Source: Allomuricauda sp. ARW1Y1 (GTDB lineage: Bacteria > Bacteroidota > Bacteroidia > Flavobacteriales > Flavobacteriaceae). Taken from it: a stretch of DNA of 64,000 nucleotides. Under the pieces are notes generated by a model, which saw nothing but the letters and a program-made list of their open reading frames with translations, had not been told where the DNA came from and did not search any database. Location of the stretch: contig NZ_JACBZU010000002.1 of the NCBI RefSeq assembly GCF_013407935.1, positions 496,001 to 560,000 of the forward strand, read 5' to 3'. The translations under genes and the position numbers were made by a program. Below are positions 50,377 through 59,961 of the stretch, in pieces. Each line of letters opens with the position of its first letter. Position 1 is the stretch's first letter.

Positions 50377-50413
50377 TATCAACAGGACGACTTTAGTGTC
50401 AAAATCAAAGACT

Positions 50414-50929
50414 ATGCGCTCAATTTTTACCCAAATCAGTTTACTTTTTGTAGCACTTATCGGCTTTAACGTACAGGCCCAAGACATTAATTGGATATCT
50501 TGGGAAGAAGCCGTGCAACTTTCCCAGACGGATGCCCAACCCAAAAAAATCTTTGTGGATGTATACACGGACTGGTGCGGATGGTGTAAAAAAATGGACA
50601 AGGATACATTCCAAAATCCACAGGTTTCCCAATATATGCAGGACAACTTTTATATGGTAAAAATGGATGCAGAGGGCAAAGACCCCATCCAATACCAAGG
50701 AAAGACCTTTAAGTTTGTACCCTCGGGAAGAAGGGGATACCACGAGCTGGCCGCAGCTTTATTGCAAGGCAAGATGAGCTACCCCACCGTTGTTTTTTTG
50801 GATGAAAATTTCAATATGTTGTCTCCCGTACCCGGATATCAAAAAGTAGAGCCCTTTATGCAGATTGCCAAGTATTTTGGCGACAATATCTACAAGGACA
50901 AGGATTGGCAAAGTTATGCTGGGAAGTAA
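50414..50929 (+). CDS. Exported thioredoxin-fold protein
   Basis: 171 residues. Signal peptide 1-22 (LLFVALIGFNVQA). The thioredoxin domain has the redox pair in DWCGWCKKM (Cys55, Cys58) and the cis-Pro loop SYPTVVFLD. A C-terminal extension follows. Periplasmic disulfide reductase or thiol-handling protein. The partner is unknown. ATG 50414 gives a better signal peptide than GTG 50396. Confidence 0.88.
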   Translation: MRSIFTQISLLFVALIGFNVQAQDINWISWEEAVQLSQTDAQPKKIFVDVYTDWCGWCKKMDKDTFQNPQVSQYMQDNFYMVKMDAEGKDPIQYQGKTFKFVPSGRRGYHELAAALLQGKMSYPTVVFLDENFNMLSPVPGYQKVEPFMQIAKYFGDNIYKDKDWQSYAGK

Positions 50930-50952
50930 TTTACCCAGCCTAGATTTTGTTT

Positions 50953-52425
50953 TTACCTACTATAATTCGGACTCTCCTTCGTAATGGTTACGTTGTGCGG
51001 ATGGCTCTCGTGGATACCGCTTGAAGTTATCTTCACAAAGCGTGCATTGTTTTTCAAGGCTTCAATATCCTTTGCGCCACAATACCCCATACCAGCACGA
51101 AGACCACCGATAAACTGGTGCATACTTTCCACCAATTCCCCTTTGTAAGGTACACGGCCTACAATGCCTTCGGGCACCAATTTTTTGATATCGTCCTCTA
51201 CATCTTGGAAATATCTGTCCTTACTACCTTGCTTCATAGCCTCAACAGAACCCATTCCTCGGTACGATTTGAATTTACGTCCTTCATAAATAATCGTTTC
51301 CCCGGGAGATTCTTTGGTACCTGCCAACAGCGAACCTAACATTACAGTATCAGCTCCTGCCGCCAAGGCTTTGGGAATATCCCCAGTGTAGCGGATTCCA
51401 CCATCGGCAATTACAGGAATACCGGTACCTTTTAAGGCTGCCGCTACTTCCAAAACCGCGGAGAATTGCGGAAATCCAACACCTGCCACAACGCGTGTGG
51501 TACAGATGGAACCGGGCCCGATACCGACCTTTACGGCATCAGCTCCAGCCTCCACCAAGTATTTCGCTGCTTCAGCGGTGGCAATATTTCCAACGACCAC
51601 ATCCAATTCTGGATAGGCCTCTTTCACCGATTTCAAAATGCTCACCACACCTTTGGTGTGTCCATGCGCAGTGTCAATAATAATGGCATCCACCCCAGCT
51701 TTCACCAAGGCACCTGCCCGCTCCACCGCATCGGCGGTTACCCCAATGGCTGCTGCCACGCGCAAACGACCGTATTGATCCTTGTTGGCTATCGGTTTTT
51801 GGGTGAGTTTGGTGATATCCCTGAACGTGATCAAGCCGATAAGTTCCTCCTTATCGTTGACCACGGGCAATTTTTCAATTTTATTTTCTTGGAGGATCAC
51901 TTCCGCTTGCTGCAATGAGGTTCCCTCTCCCACAGTCACCAAGTTTTCGGAGGTCATAACCTCCGCTATGGGCCTGTCATCATTTTTTTCAAAACGGAGA
52001 TCGCGGTTGGTGACAATTCCGATCAGTTTTTTGTTGTCATCCACAATCGGGATTCCCCCAATACTGTGTTCCCTCATGCTGGCTTTTGCATCCCGGACCA
52101 CAGAGTCCAACGGAAGCGTCACAGGGTCCATGATCATACCACTTTCGGCCCGCTTTACTTTGCGCACCTTCAAAGCTTGCTGCTCAATGGTCATGTTCTT
52201 GTGCAGAACTCCAATCCCACCTTCCCTAGCCATGGCAATGGCCATTCGGGATTCGGTCACCGTATCCATGGCCGCAGAAACAATGGGCACATTGATGGTG
52301 ATGTTTTTGGTAAATTTTGATTGAATATTGACTTCTCGGGGAAGTACTTCGGAGTAAGCCGGCACAAGAAGAACATCGTCGTAAGTAAGTCCTTCGCCAA
52401 CAATTTTGTTTTGGTGAGCTTCCAT
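50953..52425 (-). CDS. guaB: IMP dehydrogenase
   Basis: Converts IMP to XMP, committing purines to guanine nucleotides. 490 residues: [17 protein letters not shown], the two CBS domains (about 95-210), catalytic Cys in [15 protein letters not shown], the [21 protein letters not shown] phosphate loop and the [11 protein letters not shown] flap. The minus-strand promoter has a TATATTTG -7 element at 52449-52456. Confidence 0.96.
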   Translation of the reverse strand: MEAHQNKIVGEGLTYDDVLLVPAYSEVLPREVNIQSKFTKNITINVPIVSAAMDTVTESRMAIAMAREGGIGVLHKNMTIEQQALKVRKVKRAESGMIMDPVTLPLDSVVRDAKASMREHSIGGIPIVDDNKKLIGIVTNRDLRFEKNDDRPIAEVMTSENLVTVGEGTSLQQAEVILQENKIEKLPVVNDKEELIGLITFRDITKLTQKPIANKDQYGRLRVAAAIGVTADAVERAGALVKAGVDAIIIDTAHGHTKGVVSILKSVKEAYPELDVVVGNIATAEAAKYLVEAGADAVKVGIGPGSICTTRVVAGVGFPQFSAVLEVAAALKGTGIPVIADGGIRYTGDIPKALAAGADTVMLGSLLAGTKESPGETIIYEGRKFKSYRGMGSVEAMKQGSKDRYFQDVEDDIKKLVPEGIVGRVPYKGELVESMHQFIGGLRAGMGYCGAKDIEALKNNARFVKITSSGIHESHPHNVTITKESPNYSR

Positions 52426-52448
52426 TGCAATTACGGATTAATTGCGTG

Positions 52449-52456
52449 CAAATATA
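52449..52456 (-). promoter_or_regulatory. -7 element for guaB
   Basis: TATATTTG on the minus strand, an exact TAnnTTTG, 23 bp before the ATG at 52425. A TTG lies 23 nt further upstream, at the upper end of allowed spacing. Confidence 0.5.
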
Positions 52457-52510
52457 CCACTATTTTATTGGATTGTCATCAATCCCGCTAAAAGTGAAGC
52501 ACAAAAGAAA

Positions 52511-53011
52511 TTAAACCATACGTTTTTCTCCGCTCCAACACTGAATCAACACCAAAATTGCGGCAGTGGAGTAGGTCACTGTCATTAAAATGCCCGAAAA
52601 CACCACGATATATTTAAACCAACCAATACCCGACCACATCAGATAGATACCACCAAACGTAAGTATGACGGATAGGAAGGGTTCGAGGGTCAAGAATAGT
52701 TTTAGTTTTTTCGGGGCTTTGGTCAACCAAACCAATCCACCCAACAAGAAAAATATGAGGGACATGGAAAGGATATGCGTATGGATTACCGTAAGCATCT
52801 CACGATTGCCTTTTTTAAACTTCATTACCTCGGCTTCCAAATCATCCTCGTTGCCCAAATAATTTTCCTGTACCCCCAATGGGGTGGTTGCCTCAGTTTC
52901 CTGCACAAAAAGCAGGCCTGTAAAATAACCCACCGAAAGCACCACAACAAAAACAGCGACAAATAAGCGTAATTCTTTGGGTAGGCGAGGTAGTAAACCA
53001 TTGTAGTTCAT
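52511..53011 (-). CDS. Four-helix membrane protein with HTH motif, divergent from the receptor
   Basis: 166 residues with about four transmembrane helices (20-37, 76-96, 104-123, 130-155). A periplasmic loop of roughly 38 residues carries QENYLGNEDDLEAEVMKF. Helix 2 begins with TVIHTHILSMSLIF, two histidines placed as possible metal or heme ligands. I recall related proteins near iron-type receptors, but no function is established. It is divergent from the TonB-dependent receptor, and the palindrome over its promoter suggests joint metal control (inference). Confidence 0.62.
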   Translation of the reverse strand: MNYNGLLPRLPKELRLFVAVFVVVLSVGYFTGLLFVQETEATTPLGVQENYLGNEDDLEAEVMKFKKGNREMLTVIHTHILSMSLIFFLLGGLVWLTKAPKKLKLFLTLEPFLSVILTFGGIYLMWSGIGWFKYIVVFSGILMTVTYSTAAILVLIQCWSGEKRMV

Positions 53012-53036
53012 TTGAAAAAACCTTTTTTTGATACGC

Positions 53037-53066
53037 CAAAGATATTCATTTAGACTTAATCTAAAT
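53037..53066 (-). promoter_or_regulatory. Promoter and overlapping palindrome of the membrane protein gene
   Basis: On the minus strand TATCTTTG (53037-53044) is an exact -7 element, 26 bp upstream of the ATG at 53011. Immediately upstream, the 19-nt palindrome ATTTAGA-CTTAA-TCTAAAT (53048-53066) covers the spacer and -33 position, as an operator would. The TTAG/CTAA halves resemble DtxR-family sites; a Fur-type site is an alternative. Confidence 0.5.
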
Positions 53067-53198
53067 AAATTAAAGGGTAACTACATCGCTGTCCGCAGTA
53101 AAGTAAAATCCAACCTAGCTTTTATCAACAACAATGATTATAACAACTGTGAGGACTTCCAACCAAAATGGCATCCTACCTTGATGAGTTAACATTTA

Positions 53199-53213
53199 TT
53201 TATTCTAAATAAA
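53199..53213. promoter_or_regulatory. Palindrome upstream of the receptor promoter
   Basis: TTTATT-CTA-AATAAA, immediately 5' of the -33 element at 53215. Likely part of the operator system of the divergent pair. Confidence 0.4.
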
Positions 53214-53214
53214 G

Positions 53215-53245
53215 TTTGTTTTCTCTACAAGACCTCATACATTTG
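53215..53245 (+). promoter_or_regulatory. Bacteroidota promoter of the TonB-dependent receptor
   Basis: TTTG (53215-53218), exactly 19 nt, then TACATTTG (53238-53245). This is the best -33/-7 pair in the window. Transcription should start near 53252, giving a leader of about 39 nt. Confidence 0.72.
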
Positions 53246-53260
53246 CCGACCAAAACTAAC

Positions 53261-53277
53261 ACTTATTTAAAATAAGT
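53261..53277. promoter_or_regulatory. Palindrome in the leader of the receptor gene
   Basis: ACTTATT-TAA-AATAAGT, a perfect dyad just downstream of the expected start site. With the one at 53199-53213 it brackets the promoter. Confidence 0.42.
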
Positions 53278-53290
53278 CTTAATTAACGTT

Positions 53291-55513
53291 ATGCGCAGAT
53301 TATCCCTTACCATTGCACTATTGAGTTGTCTAACTTTTTTTGGACAGCAAAACCCGATTTCAACCGATTCATCAACCATTCAATTGAGCGAAGTAGTCCT
53401 TTCCGCCAAGGTTATTTTCGGAAGCAAGTTTGTCGCCAAAAACCGGACTGGCTCTTCGTACTACCTTTCTCCAGAGGAAATCAAAAAGTTTAATTATACC
53501 GATATCAACCGCACCCTGCGTTCTGTGCCAGGGGTCAATATTTATGAAGAGGATGGATTTGGCCTAAGGCCCAACATCAGTTTGCGGGGAACCTCTCCTG
53601 AAAGAAGCTCAAAAATCACATTGATGGAAGATGGCGTTCTTATCGCCCCGGCCCCCTACAGTGCTCCATCGGCCTATTATTTCCCTACCATAGCCCGTAT
53701 GCAGGCCGTGGAAATTCTGAAAGGAAGCAGTCAAGTACAATACGGTCCATACACTACTGGCGGAGCCATCAATATGATTTCCACTGAAGTTCCGGATGAT
53801 TTTGGCATATTTTTAAACAGTAGTTACGGAAGTTTCCAAAGTGGCCGTATCCATGCACAACTGGGGGATACCCAGAAAAATTTTGGTTATGCCGTGGAAT
53901 ACCTCAACTACAATTCCAACGGATTCAAAAATCTTGAAAATGGGGATAATACCGGTTTTGATAAAAATGACCTCGTGGCCAAATTCAAAATCAATACCAA
54001 TCCCGAGGCTCCTTTGGGGCAAGAGTTTGAAGTGAAATTCCAGTATTCGGATGAAACTTCCAATGAAACCTATCTTGGTTTGACCCAGGAAGATTTTGAT
54101 GCAGATCCTTTCCGCCGTTATGCAGGCTCCCAAAACGACCAAATGAATACGGAGCATTTTCAGGTGATGGGTACCCATGCCCTAAAGTTTAGTGACCAAT
54201 TCCGAATCACGACCATTGGTTATTACAACGATTTTAGCCGCAATTGGTACAAGGTTGACTTCGTAACCGTTGACGGGGAGCGTCAAGGAATTGGAAACAT
54301 ATTTAGCGACCCTACGACTTTTGATAGCTACATTGATTTGGTGACAGGTGCTGTTGACAGTGATGGAGACGATTTCCTCAATGCCCGAAATAACAATCGT
54401 GATTATCTATCCACTGGAGTTCAGACCAAATTGGACTACCACTGGAACGGGGAGAACACGTACCATGATTTGGAAATTGGATTGCGCTACCATTATGACG
54501 AAGAGGACCGCTTTCAATGGATAGACGATTATGCTATGGTGAACGGCAATATGCAATTGGTCAATGCTGGTATTCCCGGAACCAATGCCAACCGCATCAG
54601 TAGCGCAAGGGCCTTTGCCTCTTATGCGATGTACAAAGTGAAGATCAACGATTTGACCCTGACCCCCGGGCTTCGTTACGAGAATATCTCTTTGGAGCGA
54701 TTGGACTATGGGACGGATGACATCTCTCGTGAAGGCACGGATATTTCTGAACGACAAAACAAGGTCGATGTCTTTATCCCAGGTATCGGCTTCAATTATA
54801 ATTTTGATAAACTATCTGTATTTGGCGGAGTTCACAAAGGCTTTTCACCACCTAGCAATCAACCTGGGGAAAATCCCGAAGAAAGTATCAATTACGAATT
54901 GGGAAGCCGCTTTTCTATTGCTGGAATCTCTGGGGAACTGGTCGGCTTTTACAATGATTATAGCAATCTTTTGGGTAGCGACCTTGCTGCTACCGGGGGA
55001 ACGGGTTCTTTGGACCAATTCAACGCTGGAGAAGTAAAAGTTCAAGGTATTGAAGTATTGCTCAACTACAATTTCTTGGAGAACAACCCCAATCTGCAAC
55101 TTCCCTTTACCTTTGGCTATACCTTGACCGATACGGAGTTTTTAAACAGTTTTGGTAGTGAAAATGATATTTGGGGCGAAGTAAATTCCGGTGATGAGCT
55201 TCCTTATATTGCAAAACATCAGTTCAATGCAGCCCTATCCCTTGAGCATCAAAATTTTGAAATCAACCTCAGCGGAAGGTACAATGGTGCGTTTAGAACT
55301 TTGGCAGGAAGTGGCCCTATTCCAGTCGATGAAAAAGTGGCCTCCAACTTTATTGTGGACCTTGGTGGACGATACCGATTCAACAAGCATTTGGCCCTCA
55401 CTGCGAATGCCATCAACTTGTTGGATGAAACCTATGCGGTGGCCAGAGTTCCCGCAGGGCTAAGACCCGGACATCCCTTTGGGATTTACGCAGGTATCGA
55501 ACTTCGATATTAA
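53291..55513 (+). CDS. TonB-dependent receptor, FecA-like
   Basis: 740-residue outer-membrane receptor. Signal peptide 1-18, a plug (LRSVPGVNIYEEDGFG, NISLRGTSPERSSKITLMEDG, PYSAPSAYYFPT, VEILKGSSQVQYGPYTTGGAIN) and a 22-strand barrel ending GHPFGIYAGIELRY with a C-terminal aromatic. The plug wording is that of FecA-type receptors for iron chelates. No SusD partner and no carboxypeptidase-like N-terminal domain, which also argues for iron rather than glycan uptake. Flanking palindromes fit iron or metal repression. The substrate remains unknown. Confidence 0.88.
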   Translation: MRRLSLTIALLSCLTFFGQQNPISTDSSTIQLSEVVLSAKVIFGSKFVAKNRTGSSYYLSPEEIKKFNYTDINRTLRSVPGVNIYEEDGFGLRPNISLRGTSPERSSKITLMEDGVLIAPAPYSAPSAYYFPTIARMQAVEILKGSSQVQYGPYTTGGAINMISTEVPDDFGIFLNSSYGSFQSGRIHAQLGDTQKNFGYAVEYLNYNSNGFKNLENGDNTGFDKNDLVAKFKINTNPEAPLGQEFEVKFQYSDETSNETYLGLTQEDFDADPFRRYAGSQNDQMNTEHFQVMGTHALKFSDQFRITTIGYYNDFSRNWYKVDFVTVDGERQGIGNIFSDPTTFDSYIDLVTGAVDSDGDDFLNARNNNRDYLSTGVQTKLDYHWNGENTYHDLEIGLRYHYDEEDRFQWIDDYAMVNGNMQLVNAGIPGTNANRISSARAFASYAMYKVKINDLTLTPGLRYENISLERLDYGTDDISREGTDISERQNKVDVFIPGIGFNYNFDKLSVFGGVHKGFSPPSNQPGENPEESINYELGSRFSIAGISGELVGFYNDYSNLLGSDLAATGGTGSLDQFNAGEVKVQGIEVLLNYNFLENNPNLQLPFTFGYTLTDTEFLNSFGSENDIWGEVNSGDELPYIAKHQFNAALSLEHQNFEINLSGRYNGAFRTLAGSGPIPVDEKVASNFIVDLGGRYRFNKHLALTANAINLLDETYAVARVPAGLRPGHPFGIYAGIELRY

Positions 55514-55538
55514 TAGTTGTTCCTAAAGGATAGTAGAT

Positions 55539-55566
55539 AAAGGCACTCTTCGGGGTGCCTTTTTTT
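55539..55566 (+). terminator. Rho-independent terminator of the receptor gene
   Basis: AAAGGCACTC / GGGGTGCCTTT hairpin (one U-G pair) with a TTC loop and a tract of T directly after, 26 bp past the stop. The T tract abuts the hmgL stop codon from the other side. Confidence 0.82.
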
Positions 55567-56428
55567 AGTGGTATACCGAAAATAGCTCAGTTGCCTTGTT
55601 GAAGGCTGCCTCGAACACCATCCAATTGACCCCTGTATCCGCTTTTTGCTCGGTAAAATAGGACAACATCTTTTCCGTCGGCATATTCCCAGTAAGCTCA
55701 TCCTTGGCCATGGGACAACCACCAAAGCCTTGAACAGCGCCATCAAAACGACGACAGCCTGCTTTGTAGGCTGCATCCACTTTCTCATGCCATTTTGTGG
55801 GGGTAGTGTGCAAATGGGCCCCAAATTCAATATCCGGATATTTGGGAATCAAATTGGAAAACAGATAATCGATTACTTCCGGGGTGGAACTGCCTATCGT
55901 ATCAGATAGGGAAAGGATACGAGTTCCCATTTCCGCCAGTTTTTCGGTCCACTCCCCTACTATCTCCACGTTCCAAGGGTCTCCATAGGGATTTCCAAAC
56001 CCCATGGAGATGTAAGTGACTACTTCCTTGCCATGCTTATCCGCCAATTCCAGAATACCCTTCAAGGTTTCCACGGATTGGTCAATAGTTTTATGCGTGT
56101 TCCGCATTTGAAAGTTCTCGGAAATGGAAAAAGGAAAGCCCAAATAGTGGATGGCTTCGTGCTCACAGGCATCTTGTGCCCCACGAACATTGGCAACGAT
56201 GGCCAACAGTTTGCTCTGGGTACGGGAAAGGTCCAATAGTCCCAACACTTCTGAGGTATCCTGCATTTGTGGAATGGCCTTTGGCGATACAAAACTTCCA
56301 AAATCGATGGTGTCAAAGCCGCAGCCCAGCAAAGATTGGATGTACTTCGCCTTTTCCTTGGCAGGAATATGGGTCTTTATTCCCTGCATGGCGTCTCTGG
56401 GACATTCTATGAGTTTTACCTGTGGCAT
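55565..56428 (-). CDS. hmgL: Hydroxymethylglutaryl-CoA lyase
   Basis: Splits HMG-CoA to acetyl-CoA and acetoacetate at the end of leucine catabolism. 287 residues of the HMGL/DRE-TIM barrel: VKLIECPRDAMQGIKTHIPA, IDFGSFVSPKAIPQM, ISMGFGNPYGDPWN, LSDTIGSSTPE, and the catalytic loop GFGGCPMAKDELTGNMPTE with the essential Cys. ATG 56428 is preferred over GTG 56449. It may share a minus-strand transcript with the LysE and pyrD genes upstream (gaps 21 and 5 bp). Confidence 0.9.
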   Translation of the reverse strand: MPQVKLIECPRDAMQGIKTHIPAKEKAKYIQSLLGCGFDTIDFGSFVSPKAIPQMQDTSEVLGLLDLSRTQSKLLAIVANVRGAQDACEHEAIHYLGFPFSISENFQMRNTHKTIDQSVETLKGILELADKHGKEVVTYISMGFGNPYGDPWNVEIVGEWTEKLAEMGTRILSLSDTIGSSTPEVIDYLFSNLIPKYPDIEFGAHLHTTPTKWHEKVDAAYKAGCRRFDGAVQGFGGCPMAKDELTGNMPTEKMLSYFTEQKADTGVNWMVFEAAFNKATELFSVYH

Positions 56429-56449
56429 AAGCTTCCGTAAAAATAGCAC

Positions 56450-57106
56450 TTATTTATCCGATACAAATAGATAAATGGCAATCCCTACAAAAACAATGAT
56501 CTGCATCCATTTTAAGTAAAGTCCCGCTTTCTTATGGTGCTTCAGATAATTGGAAATGGAGCCCGCCAAGAAAGCAATCGTGCTAAAAACTAGGGTGGCC
56601 GAAAGCATAAAAATCAACCCTAACACATAGAATTGAACCACGGTATTCACTGTTTCACTGAATAGAAAACCCGGGAAAAACGCAAGAAAGAATATGGTCA
56701 CCTTGGGGTTGAGCACATTCATGGTAAAACCGGTCCAAAACAGCTTCTTCCCCGATTTTTGGGCACTTTTTCCATCCTCCAATGAAATGGACGCATCACT
56801 TTTGTAGACCTTCATCGCCAAAAACAATAAGTACAGCGCTCCGAACAATTTGATGATAAAAAAGAGAGCGTCGCTCCGTTTGATAATCTCCGAAACCCCA
56901 AAGGCCAATAAGGTCGTATGCACCAAACAGCCAGAAACGAGACCAAAGACAACGGCCAAGCCCGATTTTGTTCCATGACCCATACTTTGGGTGAGCACAA
57001 AAATATTATCGGGACCGGGGGAAAGGGCCAAGGCAAGAGCGGACAGGAAGAAACCTATCAATATGGGATAATGGATGGTTTCCAAAAATATCGCTAGGCT
57101 TTCCAT
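56450..57106 (-). CDS. LysE/RhtB family amino acid exporter
   Basis: 218 residues and six helices with the LysE signature at the N-terminus (LSPGPDNIFVLTQSMGHGTKSGLAVVFGLVSG) and ILNPKV-like NVLNPKVTIFFLAFFPGF. Exports amino acids or analogues. Substrate unknown. Located 5 bp after pyrD in the same direction. Confidence 0.9.
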   Translation of the reverse strand: MESLAIFLETIHYPILIGFFLSALALALSPGPDNIFVLTQSMGHGTKSGLAVVFGLVSGCLVHTTLLAFGVSEIIKRSDALFFIIKLFGALYLLFLAMKVYKSDASISLEDGKSAQKSGKKLFWTGFTMNVLNPKVTIFFLAFFPGFLFSETVNTVVQFYVLGLIFMLSATLVFSTIAFLAGSISNYLKHHKKAGLYLKWMQIIVFVGIAIYLFVSDK

Positions 57107-57111
57107 GGTTC

Positions 57112-58152
57112 CTACGCCATTTTTTCCAAAATGGCCTTGTTGATTTTTTTAATGAGTCCCGGACCTTCATAAATGAACCCGGTATAGAGCTGAACCAAAT
57201 CGGCCCCTGCTTCCAATTTTTCCAGTGCATCTTCGGGAGCATGGATGCCCCCAACCCCTATGATGGGAAATGCCTTTCTGCTGTTTTCCGATAAAAACCG
57301 AATTACCTCGGTACTTCGATTGGTCAGTGGTTTTCCGCTGAGCCCACCCATTTCTTCCGTTAAGGTAAGGTGGGATTTTAGATTTTGGCGTGCAATGGTG
57401 GTGTTGGTGGCGATGACCCCATCAATTTTCGTATCTGCCACAATTTCGATGATGTCCAACAACTGGTCATCCGTTAAGTCCGGCGCTATTTTCAATAAAA
57501 TTGGCTTTTCCTTCTTTTGATGGCTCTTTGCCAATTTCTTATTTTGATGTTTCAGCTTTTTGAGCAGCTTTGTCAAAGGTTCTTTGTCCTGTAACTCCCT
57601 AAGTCCGGGCGTATTGGGAGAGCTCACATTCACCACAAAATAATCCACATGCTCAAACAGTGCCTCAAAACAAATCAGATAATCCTTTAAGGCTTCGTCA
57701 TTCGGGGTAACCTTGTTCTTACCAATATTTCCGCCCACGATGACCCGATGCTTTTTCTTAAGCTGTTCCACGGCATCAAAAACACCTTTATTGTTAAACC
57801 CCATGCGGTTGATAATCGCTTGGTCATCCCGCAAACGGAACAACCGTTTTTTGGGATTTCCGGGTTGCGGCTTGGGCGTCACCGTTCCTATTTCCACGAA
57901 GCCAAAGCCAAAATCGGAAAATTCGTTGTACAATTTGGCATCCTTATCAAAACCGGCGGCAAGACCCACCGGATTTTTGAATTTTACTCCAAATACCTCA
58001 CGCTCCAATCTGCGGTCGTTTACGACAAATATTTTTCTGAACAACCCGCCCAATCCCAATATGGAAAAGAATTTGATGGCCCTAAAAGAAAAGTGGTGCA
58101 CGGCCTCGGGGTCAAACAAAAAAAGTACCGGGCGAATCAGGTATTTGTACAT
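57112..58152 (-). CDS. pyrD: Quinone-dependent dihydroorotate dehydrogenase (class 2)
   Basis: Membrane-associated flavoenzyme of pyrimidine synthesis. 346 residues: N-terminal amphipathic [23 protein letters not shown], then [55 protein letters not shown] and the FMN loop [22 protein letters not shown]. The Ser in NVSSPNT marks class 2. ATG 58152 is preferred to a GTG at 58170. Confidence 0.95.
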   Translation of the reverse strand: MYKYLIRPVLFLFDPEAVHHFSFRAIKFFSILGLGGLFRKIFVVNDRRLEREVFGVKFKNPVGLAAGFDKDAKLYNEFSDFGFGFVEIGTVTPKPQPGNPKKRLFRLRDDQAIINRMGFNNKGVFDAVEQLKKKHRVIVGGNIGKNKVTPNDEALKDYLICFEALFEHVDYFVVNVSSPNTPGLRELQDKEPLTKLLKKLKHQNKKLAKSHQKKEKPILLKIAPDLTDDQLLDIIEIVADTKIDGVIATNTTIARQNLKSHLTLTEEMGGLSGKPLTNRSTEVIRFLSENSRKAFPIIGVGGIHAPEDALEKLEAGADLVQLYTGFIYEGPGLIKKINKAILEKMA

Positions 58153-58208
58153 TCCAATTGGATTTTGCACAAAAATAAAAACTCTTCAAACAGTTCTTGC
58201 CATTTCGG

Positions 58209-58628
58209 TCAATTTTCGTCAACAGACCTATTAATGTAGATGGGGCGCAAGGTCAATTGACTGCATAACTTCAAGTACCTATCATATTGTGCCTGGCTGA
58301 AGGTACCCAGCAAACGCTTGTCAATCAAACGGACATTATTTGCCATGCTATCAATGTAAGATTGATATTTTTTGGACACTTCGATAAGCACCTCGGGGGA
58401 GCTTTCCTCGTTCTGCTTCATCAGATATTTGGCCTTTTCCTTAAAAACATCGTTCCTTACCCTTACCTCGGCACTCCAGTTTTTCAGGTTTTCCTGTTGC
58501 TCCTCGGTAAGTTCAAACACTTTGATAATGGCTTCGTTGTCACGGCCGCCCACGCCCAAAATACAGTCCATTTGGGCCATACCGCAAAACCCGCACATCA
58601 GATAAAGGAAAAAAATAGTCGCTTTCAA
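58209..58628 (-). CDS. Exported helical protein of unknown function
   Basis: 139 residues. Signal peptide about 1-18 (ATIFFLYLMCGFCGMA). The mature part is helical and charged: ELTEEQQENLKNWSAEVRVRNDVFKEKAKYLM and DKRLLGTFSQAQYDRYLKLC, recalling Spy/CpxP-type LTxxQ motifs (LTEEQ, TFSQAQYDRY). A periplasmic chaperone-like role is possible but not shown. Upstream of pyrD in the same direction with a 56-bp gap. Confidence 0.6.
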   Translation of the reverse strand: MKATIFFLYLMCGFCGMAQMDCILGVGGRDNEAIIKVFELTEEQQENLKNWSAEVRVRNDVFKEKAKYLMKQNEESSPEVLIEVSKKYQSYIDSMANNVRLIDKRLLGTFSQAQYDRYLKLCSQLTLRPIYINRSVDEN

Positions 58629-58703
58629 CTTCAGTATACATTTAGGTTAAGGAAAGATACTTATTAATGGCTTTAATTGGTAAAATAGCGTTTGAATAAG
58701 CTG

Positions 58704-58711
58704 TATTTTTG
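58704..58711 (+). promoter_or_regulatory. -7 element for pepT
   Basis: TATTTTTG is an exact TAnnTTTG. Transcription should begin near 58718, downstream of the TTG 58709 and ATG 58712 codons, so translation most likely starts at ATG 58730. Confidence 0.45.
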
Positions 58712-58729
58712 ATGAAAAGCAACTCAACC

Positions 58730-59959
58730 ATGGAAAAATTATTGCCCCGTTTTTTGGAATATGTCACTACCGATACGCAAAGCGACCCGTATTCCCAAAC
58801 CACCCCCAGCACAGAAAAGCAGTGGGACTTGGCCAAAAAATTGGTGATGGAACTACACCAAATCGGCATGCAGGAGGTTTCGATTGACGAGAATGCCTAC
58901 ATCATGGCGACATTGCCCAGCAATATCGATAAAAAAGTTCCCACCATTGGGTTTATTTCACATTTTGATACCTCTCCTGATTTCTCGGGTAGAAATGTAA
59001 AGCCACAGATTATCGAAAATTATGACGGAAAGGACATCATCCTAAACCGTTTGAACAATATTGTGCTTTCTCCCAATTATTTTGAGGACCTTAAAGTCTA
59101 CGAAGGCCAAACTTTGATCACTACAGATGGCACCACCTTGTTGGGAGCCGATGACAAAGCAGGTATTGCCGAAATTATCACGGCTATGGAATACTTGATT
59201 CAGCATCCAGAAATAAAACACGGTAAAATTAGAATTGCCTTTACGCCAGATGAGGAAATTGGACGCGGCGCCCATAAGTTTGATGTGGAAAAGTTTGGTG
59301 CGGAATGGGCCTATACCATGGACGGCAGCCAAGTGGGCGAACTGGAATATGAAAACTTTAATGCCGCAAAGGCCAAAATTACCATTACCGGTAAAAGTGT
59401 CCACCCGGGCTATGCCAAGAATAAAATGGTAAACGCCATTGGGATTGCCAACGATTTCTTGACCCACCTACCTCCCAGTGAAGTTCCCGAACATACCACC
59501 GGCAGGGAAGGCTTTTTCCACGTGCACAAAATCAAAGGGGAAATTGAAAAGGCGGAGATAGACCTCATCATTCGTGACCATGACGCCGTTCATTTTCAGG
59601 CGAGGAAAGATTTATTGAACGACATCAAAGCAAAGCTCAATAAAAAGTATGGGGAATTCATCGACCTTACCATCGAGGACCAGTACAAGAACATGCGTGA
59701 AAAAGTTGAACCTGTTTTTCATATTGTAGAGATTGCCGAGGAAGCCATGAAATCGCTTCAAATTGAGCCCATCATCAAGCCTATTCGAGGGGGTACCGAT
59801 GGTTCGCAACTGAGTTTTATGGGGTTGCCCTGCCCCAATATTTTTGCCGGCGGACATAATTTTCATGGTAAATACGAGTACGTTCCTTTGGAAAGTATGC
59901 AAAAGGCAGTGATGGTCATTGTTAAAATCTGCGAACTTACCGCCATTCAAATCAAGTAG
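58730..59959 (+). CDS. pepT: Peptidase T (tripeptide aminopeptidase)
   Basis: Zinc-dependent M20 peptidase that releases the N-terminal residue of tripeptides. 409 residues: [12 protein letters not shown] (metal His and catalytic Asp), [27 protein letters not shown] (catalytic Glu pair), a dimerisation domain with [13 protein letters not shown], and [20 protein letters not shown]. The start at 58730 follows from the promoter position; 58712 would add six residues. A YdeI-like gene follows 2 bp later. Confidence 0.94.
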   Translation: MEKLLPRFLEYVTTDTQSDPYSQTTPSTEKQWDLAKKLVMELHQIGMQEVSIDENAYIMATLPSNIDKKVPTIGFISHFDTSPDFSGRNVKPQIIENYDGKDIILNRLNNIVLSPNYFEDLKVYEGQTLITTDGTTLLGADDKAGIAEIITAMEYLIQHPEIKHGKIRIAFTPDEEIGRGAHKFDVEKFGAEWAYTMDGSQVGELEYENFNAAKAKITITGKSVHPGYAKNKMVNAIGIANDFLTHLPPSEVPEHTTGREGFFHVHKIKGEIEKAEIDLIIRDHDAVHFQARKDLLNDIKAKLNKKYGEFIDLTIEDQYKNMREKVEPVFHIVEIAEEAMKSLQIEPIIKPIRGGTDGSQLSFMGLPCPNIFAGGHNFHGKYEYVPLESMQKAVMVIVKICELTAIQIK

Positions 59960-59961
59960 AT

